DNA of 37,490 bases from Verrucomicrobiaceae bacterium. Lineage in GTDB: Bacteria > Verrucomicrobiota > Verrucomicrobiia > Verrucomicrobiales > Verrucomicrobiaceae. Positions 8,526 to 17,151 of this stretch are shown in pieces (the stretch's first letter is position 1; each line of letters starts with the position of its first letter). The notes under the pieces were generated by a model. That model was not told the DNA's origin, ran no database searches, and worked only from the letters and a program-made list of their open reading frames with translations. The position numbers were made by a program, and so were the translations under genes. The stretch is from assembly GCA_027487315.1 (NCBI GenBank), contig JAIYDW010000057.1:1-37490 (forward strand), given 5' to 3'.

Positions 8526-9302
8526 ATGCCCGCACCCCCATCGGCGGAGCCCGCTGCGTCCCCTTTCATTCAGATCCGCGGCCTCCACAAAAGCTTTGAT
8601 TCCCAAAAGGTCCTCCAAGGGATCGACCTCGACATCAGCCGGGGCGAAACCCTCGTTCTCGTCGGCCCTTCCGGCGAGGGCAAAAGCGTCCTGCTCAAAC
8701 ACATCATCGGTCTCCTCCAACCCGACGCCGGCTCCATCCAGTTCGACGGCACTTCCCTCTGCGGCCTCTCCGAACGTCAACTCGCCCCCCTCCGCCGCCG
8801 CATCGGCTACCTCTTCCAAAACGCAGCCCTCTTCGATAGCCTCACCGTCGCCCAAAACGTCGCCTTCCCCCTCATCGAGGCTGGCATCAAAAACCCCGCC
8901 GAAATCAAAAGCCGCGTCCAGGAAGCCCTCGAAGTCGTCGAACTCGACGCCCACACAGAAAAAATGCCCATCAACCTCTCCGGTGGCATGCGCAAACGCG
9001 TCGGCATCGCCCGCGCCATCGTCGGACGCCCCGAAATCATCCTCTACGACGAACCCACCGCCGGCCTCGACCCCATCGTCACCGACGTCATCGACCACCT
9101 CATCAAACGCCTTCAAAAACGTTATCATGTCACCTCCGTGGTCATCACGCACGACATCGCCAGCGTCTTCAAAATCGCCGACCGCATCGTCATGCTCAAA
9201 AATGGCATCGTCTATTTCAACGGCAGCCCCGACCAACTCCGCCACTCCCCGGACACCTTCATCCAAGACTTCATCGCCGGTCGCTCCGGCATGACGTCCT
9301 AA
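8526..9302 (+). CDS. mlaF: MlaF-family ABC transporter ATP-binding protein
   Basis: A 258-residue cytoplasmic ATPase. Walker A is GPSGEGKS (47-54), the Q-loop is in YLFQNAALFDSLTV, the signature is LSGGMRKRVGIARAI (from 151) and Walker B is ILYDEPTAGLDP (172-183), followed by the switch histidine in VVITHD. The LSGGMRKRV signature and the ALFDSLTV segment are typical of MlaF-type ATPases of MCE transporters. Gene order mlaE-mlaF-mlaD differs from the E. coli mlaFEDCB order but is common outside Proteobacteria. It energises lipid movement through MlaE. Confidence 0.93.
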   Translation: MPAPPSAEPAASPFIQIRGLHKSFDSQKVLQGIDLDISRGETLVLVGPSGEGKSVLLKHIIGLLQPDAGSIQFDGTSLCGLSERQLAPLRRRIGYLFQNAALFDSLTVAQNVAFPLIEAGIKNPAEIKSRVQEALEVVELDAHTEKMPINLSGGMRKRVGIARAIVGRPEIILYDEPTAGLDPIVTDVIDHLIKRLQKRYHVTSVVITHDIASVFKIADRIVMLKNGIVYFNGSPDQLRHSPDTFIQDFIAGRSGMTS

Positions 9303-9332
9303 CCCTCACCCCGTTCCCCTTTTCCACCCATC

Positions 9333-10382
9333 ATGAATCCCAATCGTAAGACCGAACTCCTCGTCGGCCTCTTTCTCCTCGTCGGCCTCTTCATGGTCGG
9401 CGCCCTCATCCTCCAGTTCGGCCGCGTGAACGAAATGTTCACCGACTCCTACACCCTCAAACTCGCCTTCCCCAACGCCCCAGGCATCAAAAAAGGTTCC
9501 CCCGTTTACCTCGGCGGCTCCCGCATCGGCAAAGTCAAAGACAAACCCCTCCTCGAACCCGACTCCTCCGGCGTCACCCTCGAAATCGAAATCTTCGGCG
9601 ACAAACGCGTCCCCAAAAGCTCCAGCTTCCTCGTCGGCACCAACGGCCTCATGGGCGACGCCCTCATCGACATCAAAATCGACCTCAAAGACGATGGCTC
9701 CGACATCACCGACTTCTACCCCTTCGACTATTCAGAGATCATCCAGGGCGCACGCGACGGCGGCCTCGGCGGCCTCCAAGACACCGCCGCCTCCGCCGCC
9801 AAAAAAGTCGATGTCGTGCTCGATGACGTCAAACTCGCCCTCGTCGACGTCCGCACCGCCATGAAAAAAGTCAACGAAGGCGCCCTCTCAGACGAAGTCA
9901 TCGGCAACTTCAAACAAAGCATGGAGCACCTCAACAAAACCATGACTCGAGTCGACGACAAAGTCCTCGGCGAGGAAAACGCCGCCAACCTCAAAGCCGC
10001 CATCAGCGACATCAAAGACGCCGCTGCCAGCTTCAAGAAAACCGCCACCAATCTCGAAACCACCACCGCCAAACTCGGCCCCATGTTCGACAAACTCGAC
10101 CCCGCCATTGCCAAGGCCGACAAAGTCATGACCTCCGCCGACGAAGCCCTCACTTCCGTCAAAAAAGGCGTCGACGACTTCGCCGCCATCGCCCGCACCA
10201 TGCGTTCCGGCAACGGCCTCATGGCCGCCCTTCTCAACGACCCAGAACTCAAAAGCGAATTCAAGTCCCTCATCGGCAACCTCAAAGAGCGCGGCATCCT
10301 GCGCTACAAAGACCTTTCAACGCCAGCACCCGCCCCAGCACCCAGCAGCTCAGACGCCCGCCGCGGACTCTTCAATCGCTGA
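9333..10382 (+). CDS. mlaD: MlaD-like MCE-family lipid-transport protein
   Basis: A 349-residue protein with one N-terminal membrane helix (about 8-27), an MCE domain (about 39-118; core PNAPGIKKGSPVYLGGSRIG and VGTNGLMGDALIDI) and a long helical C-terminal region (about 150-300) with repeated Lys/Asp/Ala heptad-like stretches, then a Pro/Ala-rich tail. MCE proteins form hexameric rings that carry lipids across the periplasm. The long helical region resembles needle-type MCE proteins (PqiB/LetB or Mce-like) more than the short E. coli MlaD (183 residues), and may span towards the outer membrane. This would explain the lack of an MlaC carrier gene nearby (inference). Confidence 0.9.
   Translation: MNPNRKTELLVGLFLLVGLFMVGALILQFGRVNEMFTDSYTLKLAFPNAPGIKKGSPVYLGGSRIGKVKDKPLLEPDSSGVTLEIEIFGDKRVPKSSSFLVGTNGLMGDALIDIKIDLKDDGSDITDFYPFDYSEIIQGARDGGLGGLQDTAASAAKKVDVVLDDVKLALVDVRTAMKKVNEGALSDEVIGNFKQSMEHLNKTMTRVDDKVLGEENAANLKAAISDIKDAAASFKKTATNLETTTAKLGPMFDKLDPAIAKADKVMTSADEALTSVKKGVDDFAAIARTMRSGNGLMAALLNDPELKSEFKSLIGNLKERGILRYKDLSTPAPAPAPSSSDARRGLFNR
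9357..9392 (+). repeat. 18-bp tandem duplication in the mlaD membrane helix
   Basis: The unit CTCCTCGTCGGCCTCTTT occurs twice in a row with one mismatch at the last base. It encodes LLVGLF-LLVGLF, residues 9-20 of the membrane anchor. The repeat is in frame, so gain or loss of a unit would lengthen or shorten the helix by six residues. Confidence 0.85.
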
Positions 10383-10404
10383 CCCCTAAATCAGGGCACA
10401 AAAA

Positions 10405-10427
10405 AAGCCGCCCTCTTCAGGCGGCTT
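10405..10427 (-). terminator. Intrinsic terminator of rpsT
   Basis: AAGCCGCC (10405-10412), a 7-base loop, then GGCGGCTT (10420-10427). Read on the minus strand the stem ends in a run of seven T, a strong Rho-independent terminator 26 bp after the rpsT stop. On the plus strand the T-run is weak, so it may also partly end mlaD transcription. Confidence 0.85.
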
Positions 10428-10453
10428 CCTTCAAAAAGGGGTTTCCTTCGGGC

Positions 10454-10720
10454 TTACGCCTTCAGCGCCTTCAACTTCAACGCCATCCGGCTCTTCATGC
10501 GGGAAGACGTGTTGGAGTGAATCACCTTCGTCTTCGAAGCCTTGTCCACCGCAGCAGCAAAAGCGCTCAATGAAGTCTGAGCCGCAGCCGCATCACCCGA
10601 ATCCACAGCAGCAAGCACCTTCTTGCGAAGCGTGCGGAGTTTGCTCTTCACAGAGTTGTTTGCCAGCGTGCGCTTAGCGGTTTTACGGATGTTTTTTTCT
10701 GCGGAACGTGTGTTAGCCAT
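10454..10720 (-). CDS. rpsT: 30S ribosomal protein S20
   Basis: An 88-residue basic protein with the S20 pattern: MANTRSAEKNIRKTAKRTLANNSVKSKLRTLR at the N-terminus (quoted in parts: ANTRSAEKNIRKT, RTLANNSVKS), the central TKVIHSNTSSRMKSRMALKL-type segment and Lys-rich ends. S20 binds 16S rRNA early in assembly of the small subunit. Length matches the family (about 85-90). It is a single-gene unit with its own terminator and a candidate promoter, convergent to the lipid-transport operon. Confidence 0.95.
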   Translation of the reverse strand: MANTRSAEKNIRKTAKRTLANNSVKSKLRTLRKKVLAAVDSGDAAAAQTSLSAFAAAVDKASKTKVIHSNTSSRMKSRMALKLKALKA

Positions 10721-10746
10721 GACAAAAAGGGGCGAGAAGGGCAGAG

Positions 10747-10775
10747 TGTTTAGTCGCTCTTACCGCTCAGGTCAA
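10747..10775 (-). promoter_or_regulatory. Candidate rpsT promoter
   Basis: Read on the minus strand, TTGACC (10770-10775) and TAAACA (10747-10752) are separated by 17 bp, 20-50 bp upstream of the rpsT start. The -35 box is good and the -10 box is moderate. Confidence 0.5.
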
Positions 10776-10794
10776 GCAGATTTCATGGTTTCAA

Positions 10795-10870
10795 CCCGGA
10801 GTCCGACATTCGAGGTGCTTGAGCGACCAATGCTCAAGCCTATCGGGTGCCTCCAATGTCGGAGTTCGGG
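10795..10870. repeat. Nested inverted repeat at the 3' end of the TPR gene
   Basis: Arms of 16 bases (10795-10810 and 10855-10870) are inverted copies with 14 of 16 positions matching; nine bases (TCCGACATT/AATGTCGGA) match perfectly. The 44 bases between them contain a perfect 8-bp hairpin, GCTTGAGC (10817-10824) and GCTCAAGC (10832-10839), next to the stop codon of the TPR gene at 10840-10842. No T-run follows on the minus strand. It may be a terminator-like or REP-like structure. Confidence 0.6.
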
Positions 10871-13800
10871 TTCAACATCCCGGCACGCCAAAGCACCTCC
10901 TTCTCAATCCCGCTCGCCAATCGATATCGCGCCACTTGCACCGGCATTTCCCCCAGCCGTTGCCAACCCGTGAACAGCTCCACCAACACCTCCGGCAGCT
11001 CCCGCGTCAGCAGGTAATCGTGCGCCAAAACAAAACTCTCCGCCGCCGGAAACGCCTTCTGCCGAATCAAAAACCGCGCCCACCCCACCGCCAACGCCGG
11101 TGTCAGCGTCGCCGTATCCCGCGCCTGCTTCAGCCCCGCCTCCCAAAGCTCCTTTGCCAGCTCCTCACGCCCCACCTTTTCAAACACCGCCGCCCAATCC
11201 GCCAACCGGTCTCCCCCCACACCCGGCATGTGCACCACTTCGGTAAACAGCTCCTGTATCCGATCCTCCCGTCCCATCGCCGCCGCCGCCTCCACCATCA
11301 CCGGCAAATGCCGCCCCACCCGCCGCACCGTCGCCAGCTCCCCCGCCACCACCGCCGCCTCCCACGCCGCCCCCGCATGCCCCCCCGCCAGCAGCACGCC
11401 CGCAGCCACCTCCACACACCGCCGATCCCCCTCCGTCCTCGCCCCCGCCCGCCAAGCCCCCAGCACCTCCCCCAACACCTCCTCGCCATCCCCCCAGTGC
11501 CCCGCCCACCCGCACAACACCGCCGCCGCCAGCACCCCATCCGCACCCGATCGCACCTGCGCCCGCAAAAACCGCACCCACCCCTGCGCCACCGCCCCCT
11601 CAACCTTCCCCGCCAGCTCCGCCTGCCACTCCAGCAACCGCTTCTCCGCCGCCGCCTCCCGCCCCCCCATCCGCAGCAGCACCCCCACCCGCGCCTGCAA
11701 CGCCCCCAACTCCGTCTTCCCCCCCGCCTGCAACACCTCCACCAGCTCCAACCTCAACCGGAACCGATCCGCCTCCACCTTCGTCCGCCGCTCCGCCTGC
11801 GTCAGCAGATTCAGCGCCTCCACCTCCCGCCCCAGGCCCCTCAACATCGCCGCCAACCGCACCACAGTCTCCGCATCATGCTGCTCCACCGCCCGCAGCA
11901 TCAGCGGCCGCACCGCCTCCCACTGCCCCGCCGCACCCGCCAGCTCCGCCTCCAAAAGCAGCGCCTCATGCTCCATCATCCCCGGATTCGCCACCGCCGG
12001 ATGCCCCCGCAGCAAAGCCAGCGCCTCATCCTTCCTCCCCGCCTCAGCCCGCAACCGCGCCTGCCTCAGCACACACTCCGTATCCGGCACCAACCCGTCA
12101 TCCTCATGATGCAAAAAACACCCGTGATACCGGTCCCACGCCTTCAACTCCTCCTCTTTCAATCCCATCCGCCCCAGCAAACGACCCAAAGCCCGCAAAT
12201 ACGCCGTCTCCGGTGGCAACCTCCCCGGCAGCGTCGGCACCTTGTTCTCCCGAAACGCCCGCTCCCGCAGCGCCACCACATCAAAATCCATCGCCAAAAA
12301 CCCCGCATGCATCTCCCTCAACGCATCGTCCCCCGGCGTCGGCGGCTTGAACGGCGGCACCGCATCGATCAACTGAATCGAGAAACTCCTCCCAGGCTCC
12401 ACCTCCCGCGCCCCCTCGCTCGCCCGCAGCAGCCACGACGCATACTCACTGTTCGTCGGCGCCCGCTCCGGCAGCAGCCGATACACCTCGATCGCCTCTC
12501 TCGCCATCGCCGACGCCTCCAGCTTCGCCCCCAGCTCCCCCAGCAGCTCCACCGACGACTCCGCCTTCATGTCCACTGGCGCCAGCCACTGCCGAATCAA
12601 CCGCAACCGGTTCACATGGTCCGTCTCCCTCAGCGACCGGATCAAATGCGCAATCCGCAACTCATTGAACTCATACCCCGGCCGCGGCCCCAACTGCACC
12701 GCCCCCCACCGCTCCAGCAGCCGCTCCTCCGCTCCCGCCGACACCCCCGCCAGCCCCTGCTGCGTCAGCAACGCCCCGATCTCCCGCGTCTCCTCCCACA
12801 GACTCTGCGCCTGCGGAGCCTCATCAAAACGCAGCGACCCCTGTGGCATCAGTCCCCCCGGCCGACTCCCCAAAGGCCGATTGCCCAAAAAATCCTCCGT
12901 CACCCACCGATCCAACCGCTCCACCGCCAGCCCCTCCGCCCCCGCCAACCCCGCCACCGCCGCCCGCCTCAACTCCGTCATGTCCGAGTCCGGCGTCTTC
13001 TGCAAATGCCGCCACGCCTTCTCCAGCGCCGCATCCCGCTCCTGCCGCGACCGCGCCGTCCGCGCCAAAGCCCCCACACCATACAAAAACGGATCATACA
13101 CCCCCTGATACCGACCCGGAGGCGTCGGCGAACCCACCGCCAGCTCCAAGTAATGCCGCGCCAAATCCCAACGCTCAGCCGCCTCCGCCATTCGCGCCAT
13201 CATCAGCGCATAATCCGCCCCCAGCGTCCGCGAATCCTGCCTCAGCCACTCCCCCAGCGCCAGCGCCGCGTCAAACTGCTGCCGATCCTGCAGCTTACGC
13301 GTCAGCTCCAGCAGCCCCGTATTCGGCAGCACCCGCGCCTCCGCCAACACCTCCATCTCACGCGCCGACCACCCATGCCCGGGCAAATCCACCAGCGCCA
13401 GCAGCCCCGCCTGCAGCATCCGCACCCGCCTCCCCTCCTCGCCCTTCGCCACCCCCGCCGAATCCTTCGCCCAGCTTAGCGCCGCCCCCATCGCATGCCC
13501 CCGCAGCAGCACCCACACCCGCGCAAACTCCCCCTCCACACCCCCCGCACCCTTCAGCACCCCATCCACCAGCCCCGCCAGCTCAGCCCCCCCATCCGAC
13601 TCCTCCGCCGAGTAAAACAACGCCCACAACACCTCCACCCGGTTCCCCCCCGCCGCCTTCAGCCAGCGCGCCCGCCATGCCACCCGCTCCTCCCCCGCCT
13701 GCAACCGCGCCAGCTCCTCCACCGCCCGCAACCGCTGCATCTCCGCCACCTCCGGCAACCGGGCAAACTCCGCCCGGGGCAGCTTCAAAAACACCCGCAA

Positions 13801-16800
13801 CCGCTCCAGCTCCCCCGGCTCGATCCCGCTCACCGACTCCAGCAGCTCCGCCACATCCGTCGCCGAACCCCGCTTCCCCTCCGACCTCACCTCCGTCATC
13901 GGCAGCGGCAAACTCGCCAACCCCTGACCACCCACCGCCTTCACCGGCAGCTTCTCCAGCAGCCGCTCCAGCTCCGCCACCGCCGCCGCCTTATCCCCCA
14001 CCTTCACACACTGCAACGCCAGCTCCAGCCGCACCCGCCCATCCCATGGCTGCACCCGCACCATCTGCTCCAGCACCCGCCGCTGCGCCTCATCCTGCCC
14101 CGTCTCCTGATAATGTTTCGCCAGCCCCTGCAGCGCCTTCACATCCTGGGAAAACCGACGCTCCAGCCGCCGCCTTACCTGATCCGCCTGATCCATCTGA
14201 AAATCCCGCTCCAACAACTCCACCAAAAACCTCGACTCCTTCGACACCTCCCCCGGCCCTGCCGACGCCGCCACCTGCTTCTGAAAATAAATCGCCTGCT
14301 TCATGTCCTCCACCCCCAGCGCCGCATCCCGCAATTGATCCAGCGAAAACGGCGTCTCCGGTGCCGTGTAATACGCCCGCTTCATCGCCGCAAACGCCGC
14401 CACCGCATCCTCCGCCCGCAGGTGCACCTGCGCCAGCGCCTCCGGAAAAAACCCGTCAAACGGCCGCCGCCCCGCCGCCGCCTCCAGCGCCTTCACCACC
14501 ATCGTCAACCGATCCCGCAGCACCGACGCCTCCAGCTCCCGCCCCGACCCATCCGCCGCCGTCAGCCGATCCAAAAACCGCTTAAACGCCTCCCGCCGTC
14601 GCCCCACATCCGTCTCCAACTCCACCACCTTCAGCCCCGTTTGAATGTGCCCCGGCAGATCCTGCAACGTCAGCATCAGCTCCGCCTGCCGCTCCAGCAG
14701 CGGCATCGCCGCCACCCCGCTCACCCGCTCCGCCGCCGCCTGCCACCGCGCCAGCGCCTCCTCCGGCCGCCTCTGCAAAATCAAAATCCGGCTCAGCGCC
14801 GAAAGCAATAGCTCATTGCCCGGTTCCCCCCGCAGCGCCTCCTCCAGCGCCGCCACCGCCTCCTGCCCGATCGGCGCCTCCTCCCCCGACGACTGCCCCA
14901 CCTGCCGCCCCGCCACCTCCCGCCGCTGTTGCTCCGCCTCCAGCATCAGCTCCACCTCCCTCAGCAAATACCGCGTCTGACTCCCCGGATCCCGCCGCTT
15001 CAACTGCCCTAAAACCCGCATCGCCAGTGCCCGATTCTGATCCTCCAGCGCCACCTCCAGCATCAAATGCTCCGCCTCCAGTGACACCTCCCCCCCCTTC
15101 GAATCCAGCGCCAACCCCCGCAGCATCTCATACGCCACCTCCAGCGCCCCACACCGCAGCGCCCACCACCCCGCCCGAAACCGCTCCGCCGCCGACGCCC
15201 CCTCCCCCCGCGCCACCGCCACCACCCGCTCCAACTTCGCCTTCATCCCCGGCGTCGGCCCCTGCTTCTCCGGCGGATCATCACTCGCAAACCCCGACCC
15301 CGTAAACACACTCGGCAGCCTCAATTCCAACGGCGCCCCCGTCGACCCCGCCCCCGCCAGCTGCCCCCCCATCAGCAGCGTCAGCAACCGCTCATCCACC
15401 TCCACCCGCTCCTCATCCGACTTCCCAGCCGCCCACGCCTTCTCCAAAACCGCCTCCACCTCCCCGACCTCCCCCGCCTCCACCAGCAAATCCGCCAACC
15501 GCAGCCCCTCCTCCCGACCCGCCCCCGGCATCGCCACCGCCCGCCGCGCCCGCTCCAACGCCCCCGACACATCACTCCCCCCCATCAAAAACGACGTCGC
15601 CTCCCCCAACCGCACCCGTTGCTCCTCCGGCTTGCCCGCCGCCCCCACATACCCATCCAAAACCGCCTGCGCCTCCGCCCCCTGCTGCCGCCCCCGCAAA
15701 TGCGTCGCCAGCTCAAACACCGCCTCCGTCCGCCCCGGCTCGCGCCTCACCCGCTCCCGCAGCACCCGCTCCACCACCGCATCCAAAGCCCGTTGCTGGG
15801 CAAAACTCAGCACCTCCTTCTCCACCGCCGCCCCCCCCGCATCCAGCACCCCATTCAACCGCACCACCGCCGCCTCCGGATCCCCCGCCCGCAGATCCGC
15901 CTCACACCTCAGCAAAATCCACGCCACCGGCGCCCGCGCCCCCAACTCCGCCAGCCGCCCATCCAGCCACCCCTTCGCCTCATCCACCTCCCCCTGATCC
16001 AGCACCGCCCGCACCCACTCCCAGCGATACCCCTCCTCCCCCGGCACCGCCTCCACCAGCAACCGCAGCACCCGCAGCCGCTCCTCCGGATTCACCGTCA
16101 ACGCATAAAAAGCCGCCAACTCATGCAGCATCGCCTCCCGTCCCCCCACCTTCGCCTCCGCCACCGCCTTCTCCAAACTCACCCGCAGCTCCTCCAACCG
16201 CCCAAACCGCTCATGCAACCGCACCCGCTGCAAAAAAAACGCCGCATGCCGCGCATCGCGGAAATGCAGCATCCCCAACCCCGACCGCAGCGCCGCATCC
16301 GCCTCCTCAAACTGATCCGCATGCGCCAAAATCCGCGCCAGATCTCCCAGCGCATTCAGCTTCTCCTGCGGCTCCGCCTTCTCCGCCAGCGCCTTGAAAA
16401 ACACCGCCGCCCGCCCCGAAAGCCCCGCCTGCAACAGCCGCTGCGCCACCTGCCGCGCCACCTCCAAACTCCCTGGCTGCTCCCCCGCCGCCTTCTCCCA
16501 AAACCCCGCCGCCCGCTCCACCTCACCCCCACCCAACGCCAAATCCCCCGCCTCCAGCCACACCGCCAACCGCTCCCCGCTCCCCGCCTCCAGCACCCCC
16601 GCCAGCGCCTCGTAAAACCCGATCGCCTCCCCCCGCCGCTCACGCTCCGCCGCCGTCCGCGCCGCCGCCCGCAGCGCATACCGATTCCCCGGCACCGCCT
16701 TCAGCACCTCCGCATACAGCCCCGCCGCCGCCTCCAAATCCCCCTTCTTCTTCAGCAAATGCGCCCGCACCAGCGTCACCGAAGGATGCGGCCGCGCCAC

Positions 16801-17019
16801 CGCCTGCGCCGCAATGTTCGCGATTAACAGCTCAGTCTCCCCGTGGGACGCATACAACTGCCACAGCAAATCCAAAACCCGCCCCTCCTCCGGCTGCGCC
16901 ACCAAAAGCGCCAGATACTCATTCGCCAACCGCGTCTCCCGCGCCGACCACGCCCCCTTCTCCTCCGCCCCACACAACCCCGCCAACAGCAGGCAGCAAC
17001 CCAGAGCAAAGCGTTTCAT
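10840..17019 (-). CDS. Giant exported TPR-repeat protein (2059 residues)
   Basis: The open frame extends upstream to 17076, but the start at 17019 begins a signal peptide (MKRFALGCCLLLAGLCGAEE), so this start is preferred. The mature protein is almost wholly helical with tetratricopeptide-type pairs, for example GDLEAAAGLYAEVLKAVPGN near residue 90 and GEVERAAGFWEKAAGEQPGS near 165; similar ALxLxxxxPxN units recur to the C-terminus. No enzymatic domain was recognised. Very long periplasmic TPR proteins act as scaffolds for envelope or secretion assemblies, but the partner is unknown. Coding GC is extreme (about 82% in the line at 15181) and third positions are G-biased, which creates long stop-free antisense frames. 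It diverges from the toxin-antitoxin pair and lies head-to-tail with rpsT. Confidence 0.85.
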   Translation of the reverse strand: MKRFALGCCLLLAGLCGAEEKGAWSARETRLANEYLALLVAQPEEGRVLDLLWQLYASHGETELLIANIAAQAVARPHPSVTLVRAHLLKKKGDLEAAAGLYAEVLKAVPGNRYALRAAARTAAERERRGEAIGFYEALAGVLEAGSGERLAVWLEAGDLALGGGEVERAAGFWEKAAGEQPGSLEVARQVAQRLLQAGLSGRAAVFFKALAEKAEPQEKLNALGDLARILAHADQFEEADAALRSGLGMLHFRDARHAAFFLQRVRLHERFGRLEELRVSLEKAVAEAKVGGREAMLHELAAFYALTVNPEERLRVLRLLVEAVPGEEGYRWEWVRAVLDQGEVDEAKGWLDGRLAELGARAPVAWILLRCEADLRAGDPEAAVVRLNGVLDAGGAAVEKEVLSFAQQRALDAVVERVLRERVRREPGRTEAVFELATHLRGRQQGAEAQAVLDGYVGAAGKPEEQRVRLGEATSFLMGGSDVSGALERARRAVAMPGAGREEGLRLADLLVEAGEVGEVEAVLEKAWAAGKSDEERVEVDERLLTLLMGGQLAGAGSTGAPLELRLPSVFTGSGFASDDPPEKQGPTPGMKAKLERVVAVARGEGASAAERFRAGWWALRCGALEVAYEMLRGLALDSKGGEVSLEAEHLMLEVALEDQNRALAMRVLGQLKRRDPGSQTRYLLREVELMLEAEQQRREVAGRQVGQSSGEEAPIGQEAVAALEEALRGEPGNELLLSALSRILILQRRPEEALARWQAAAERVSGVAAMPLLERQAELMLTLQDLPGHIQTGLKVVELETDVGRRREAFKRFLDRLTAADGSGRELEASVLRDRLTMVVKALEAAAGRRPFDGFFPEALAQVHLRAEDAVAAFAAMKRAYYTAPETPFSLDQLRDAALGVEDMKQAIYFQKQVAASAGPGEVSKESRFLVELLERDFQMDQADQVRRRLERRFSQDVKALQGLAKHYQETGQDEAQRRVLEQMVRVQPWDGRVRLELALQCVKVGDKAAAVAELERLLEKLPVKAVGGQGLASLPLPMTEVRSEGKRGSATDVAELLESVSGIEPGELERLRVFLKLPRAEFARLPEVAEMQRLRAVEELARLQAGEERVAWRARWLKAAGGNRVEVLWALFYSAEESDGGAELAGLVDGVLKGAGGVEGEFARVWVLLRGHAMGAALSWAKDSAGVAKGEEGRRVRMLQAGLLALVDLPGHGWSAREMEVLAEARVLPNTGLLELTRKLQDRQQFDAALALGEWLRQDSRTLGADYALMMARMAEAAERWDLARHYLELAVGSPTPPGRYQGVYDPFLYGVGALARTARSRQERDAALEKAWRHLQKTPDSDMTELRRAAVAGLAGAEGLAVERLDRWVTEDFLGNRPLGSRPGGLMPQGSLRFDEAPQAQSLWEETREIGALLTQQGLAGVSAGAEERLLERWGAVQLGPRPGYEFNELRIAHLIRSLRETDHVNRLRLIRQWLAPVDMKAESSVELLGELGAKLEASAMAREAIEVYRLLPERAPTNSEYASWLLRASEGAREVEPGRSFSIQLIDAVPPFKPPTPGDDALREMHAGFLAMDFDVVALRERAFRENKVPTLPGRLPPETAYLRALGRLLGRMGLKEEELKAWDRYHGCFLHHEDDGLVPDTECVLRQARLRAEAGRKDEALALLRGHPAVANPGMMEHEALLLEAELAGAAGQWEAVRPLMLRAVEQHDAETVVRLAAMLRGLGREVEALNLLTQAERRTKVEADRFRLRLELVEVLQAGGKTELGALQARVGVLLRMGGREAAAEKRLLEWQAELAGKVEGAVAQGWVRFLRAQVRSGADGVLAAAVLCGWAGHWGDGEEVLGEVLGAWRAGARTEGDRRCVEVAAGVLLAGGHAGAAWEAAVVAGELATVRRVGRHLPVMVEAAAAMGREDRIQELFTEVVHMPGVGGDRLADWAAVFEKVGREELAKELWEAGLKQARDTATLTPALAVGWARFLIRQKAFPAAESFVLAHDYLLTRELPEVLVELFTGWQRLGEMPVQVARYRLASGIEKEVLWRAGMLNPNSDIGGTR

Positions 17020-17115
17020 AAAACAAAAATCCCGACCCCCCATTGAAAACGAAACCCACCCCCCATGAAAGCGCATTTTTCAATCAACTCGAGTCATGGG
17101 TCAGCCCAACATACC

Positions 17116-17150
17116 CCTTGAGTGCCTTCCCGCAGGTCCTATATTCAAGG
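17116..17150 (+). promoter_or_regulatory. Promoter of the DUF433/DUF5615 pair with overlapping inverted repeat
   Basis: TTGAGT (17118-17123), a 16-bp spacer and TATATT (17140-17145) form a good sigma70 promoter. CCTTGA (17116-17121) and TCAAGG (17145-17150) form an inverted repeat that brackets the promoter and could be the autoregulatory operator. Transcription would begin at or near 17152, the A of the ATG. Confidence 0.6.
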
Positions 17151-17151
17151 C

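Noticed and set aside
10819-13479. 886-codon open frame on the plus strand
   Set aside because: Antisense shadow of the TPR gene; its product is a Pro/Arg/His/Gln-rich low-complexity chain without any domain, while the minus frame has a signal peptide and TPR pattern.
12843-14585. 580-codon Pro/Ala/Ser-rich plus-strand frame
   Set aside because: Also antisense to the TPR gene; the proline-rich product follows from the CCN bias of a G-rich gene read backwards.
17122-17151. GTG start giving a longer DUF433 protein
   Set aside because: The codons lie between the -35 and -10 boxes and are outside the conserved domain.
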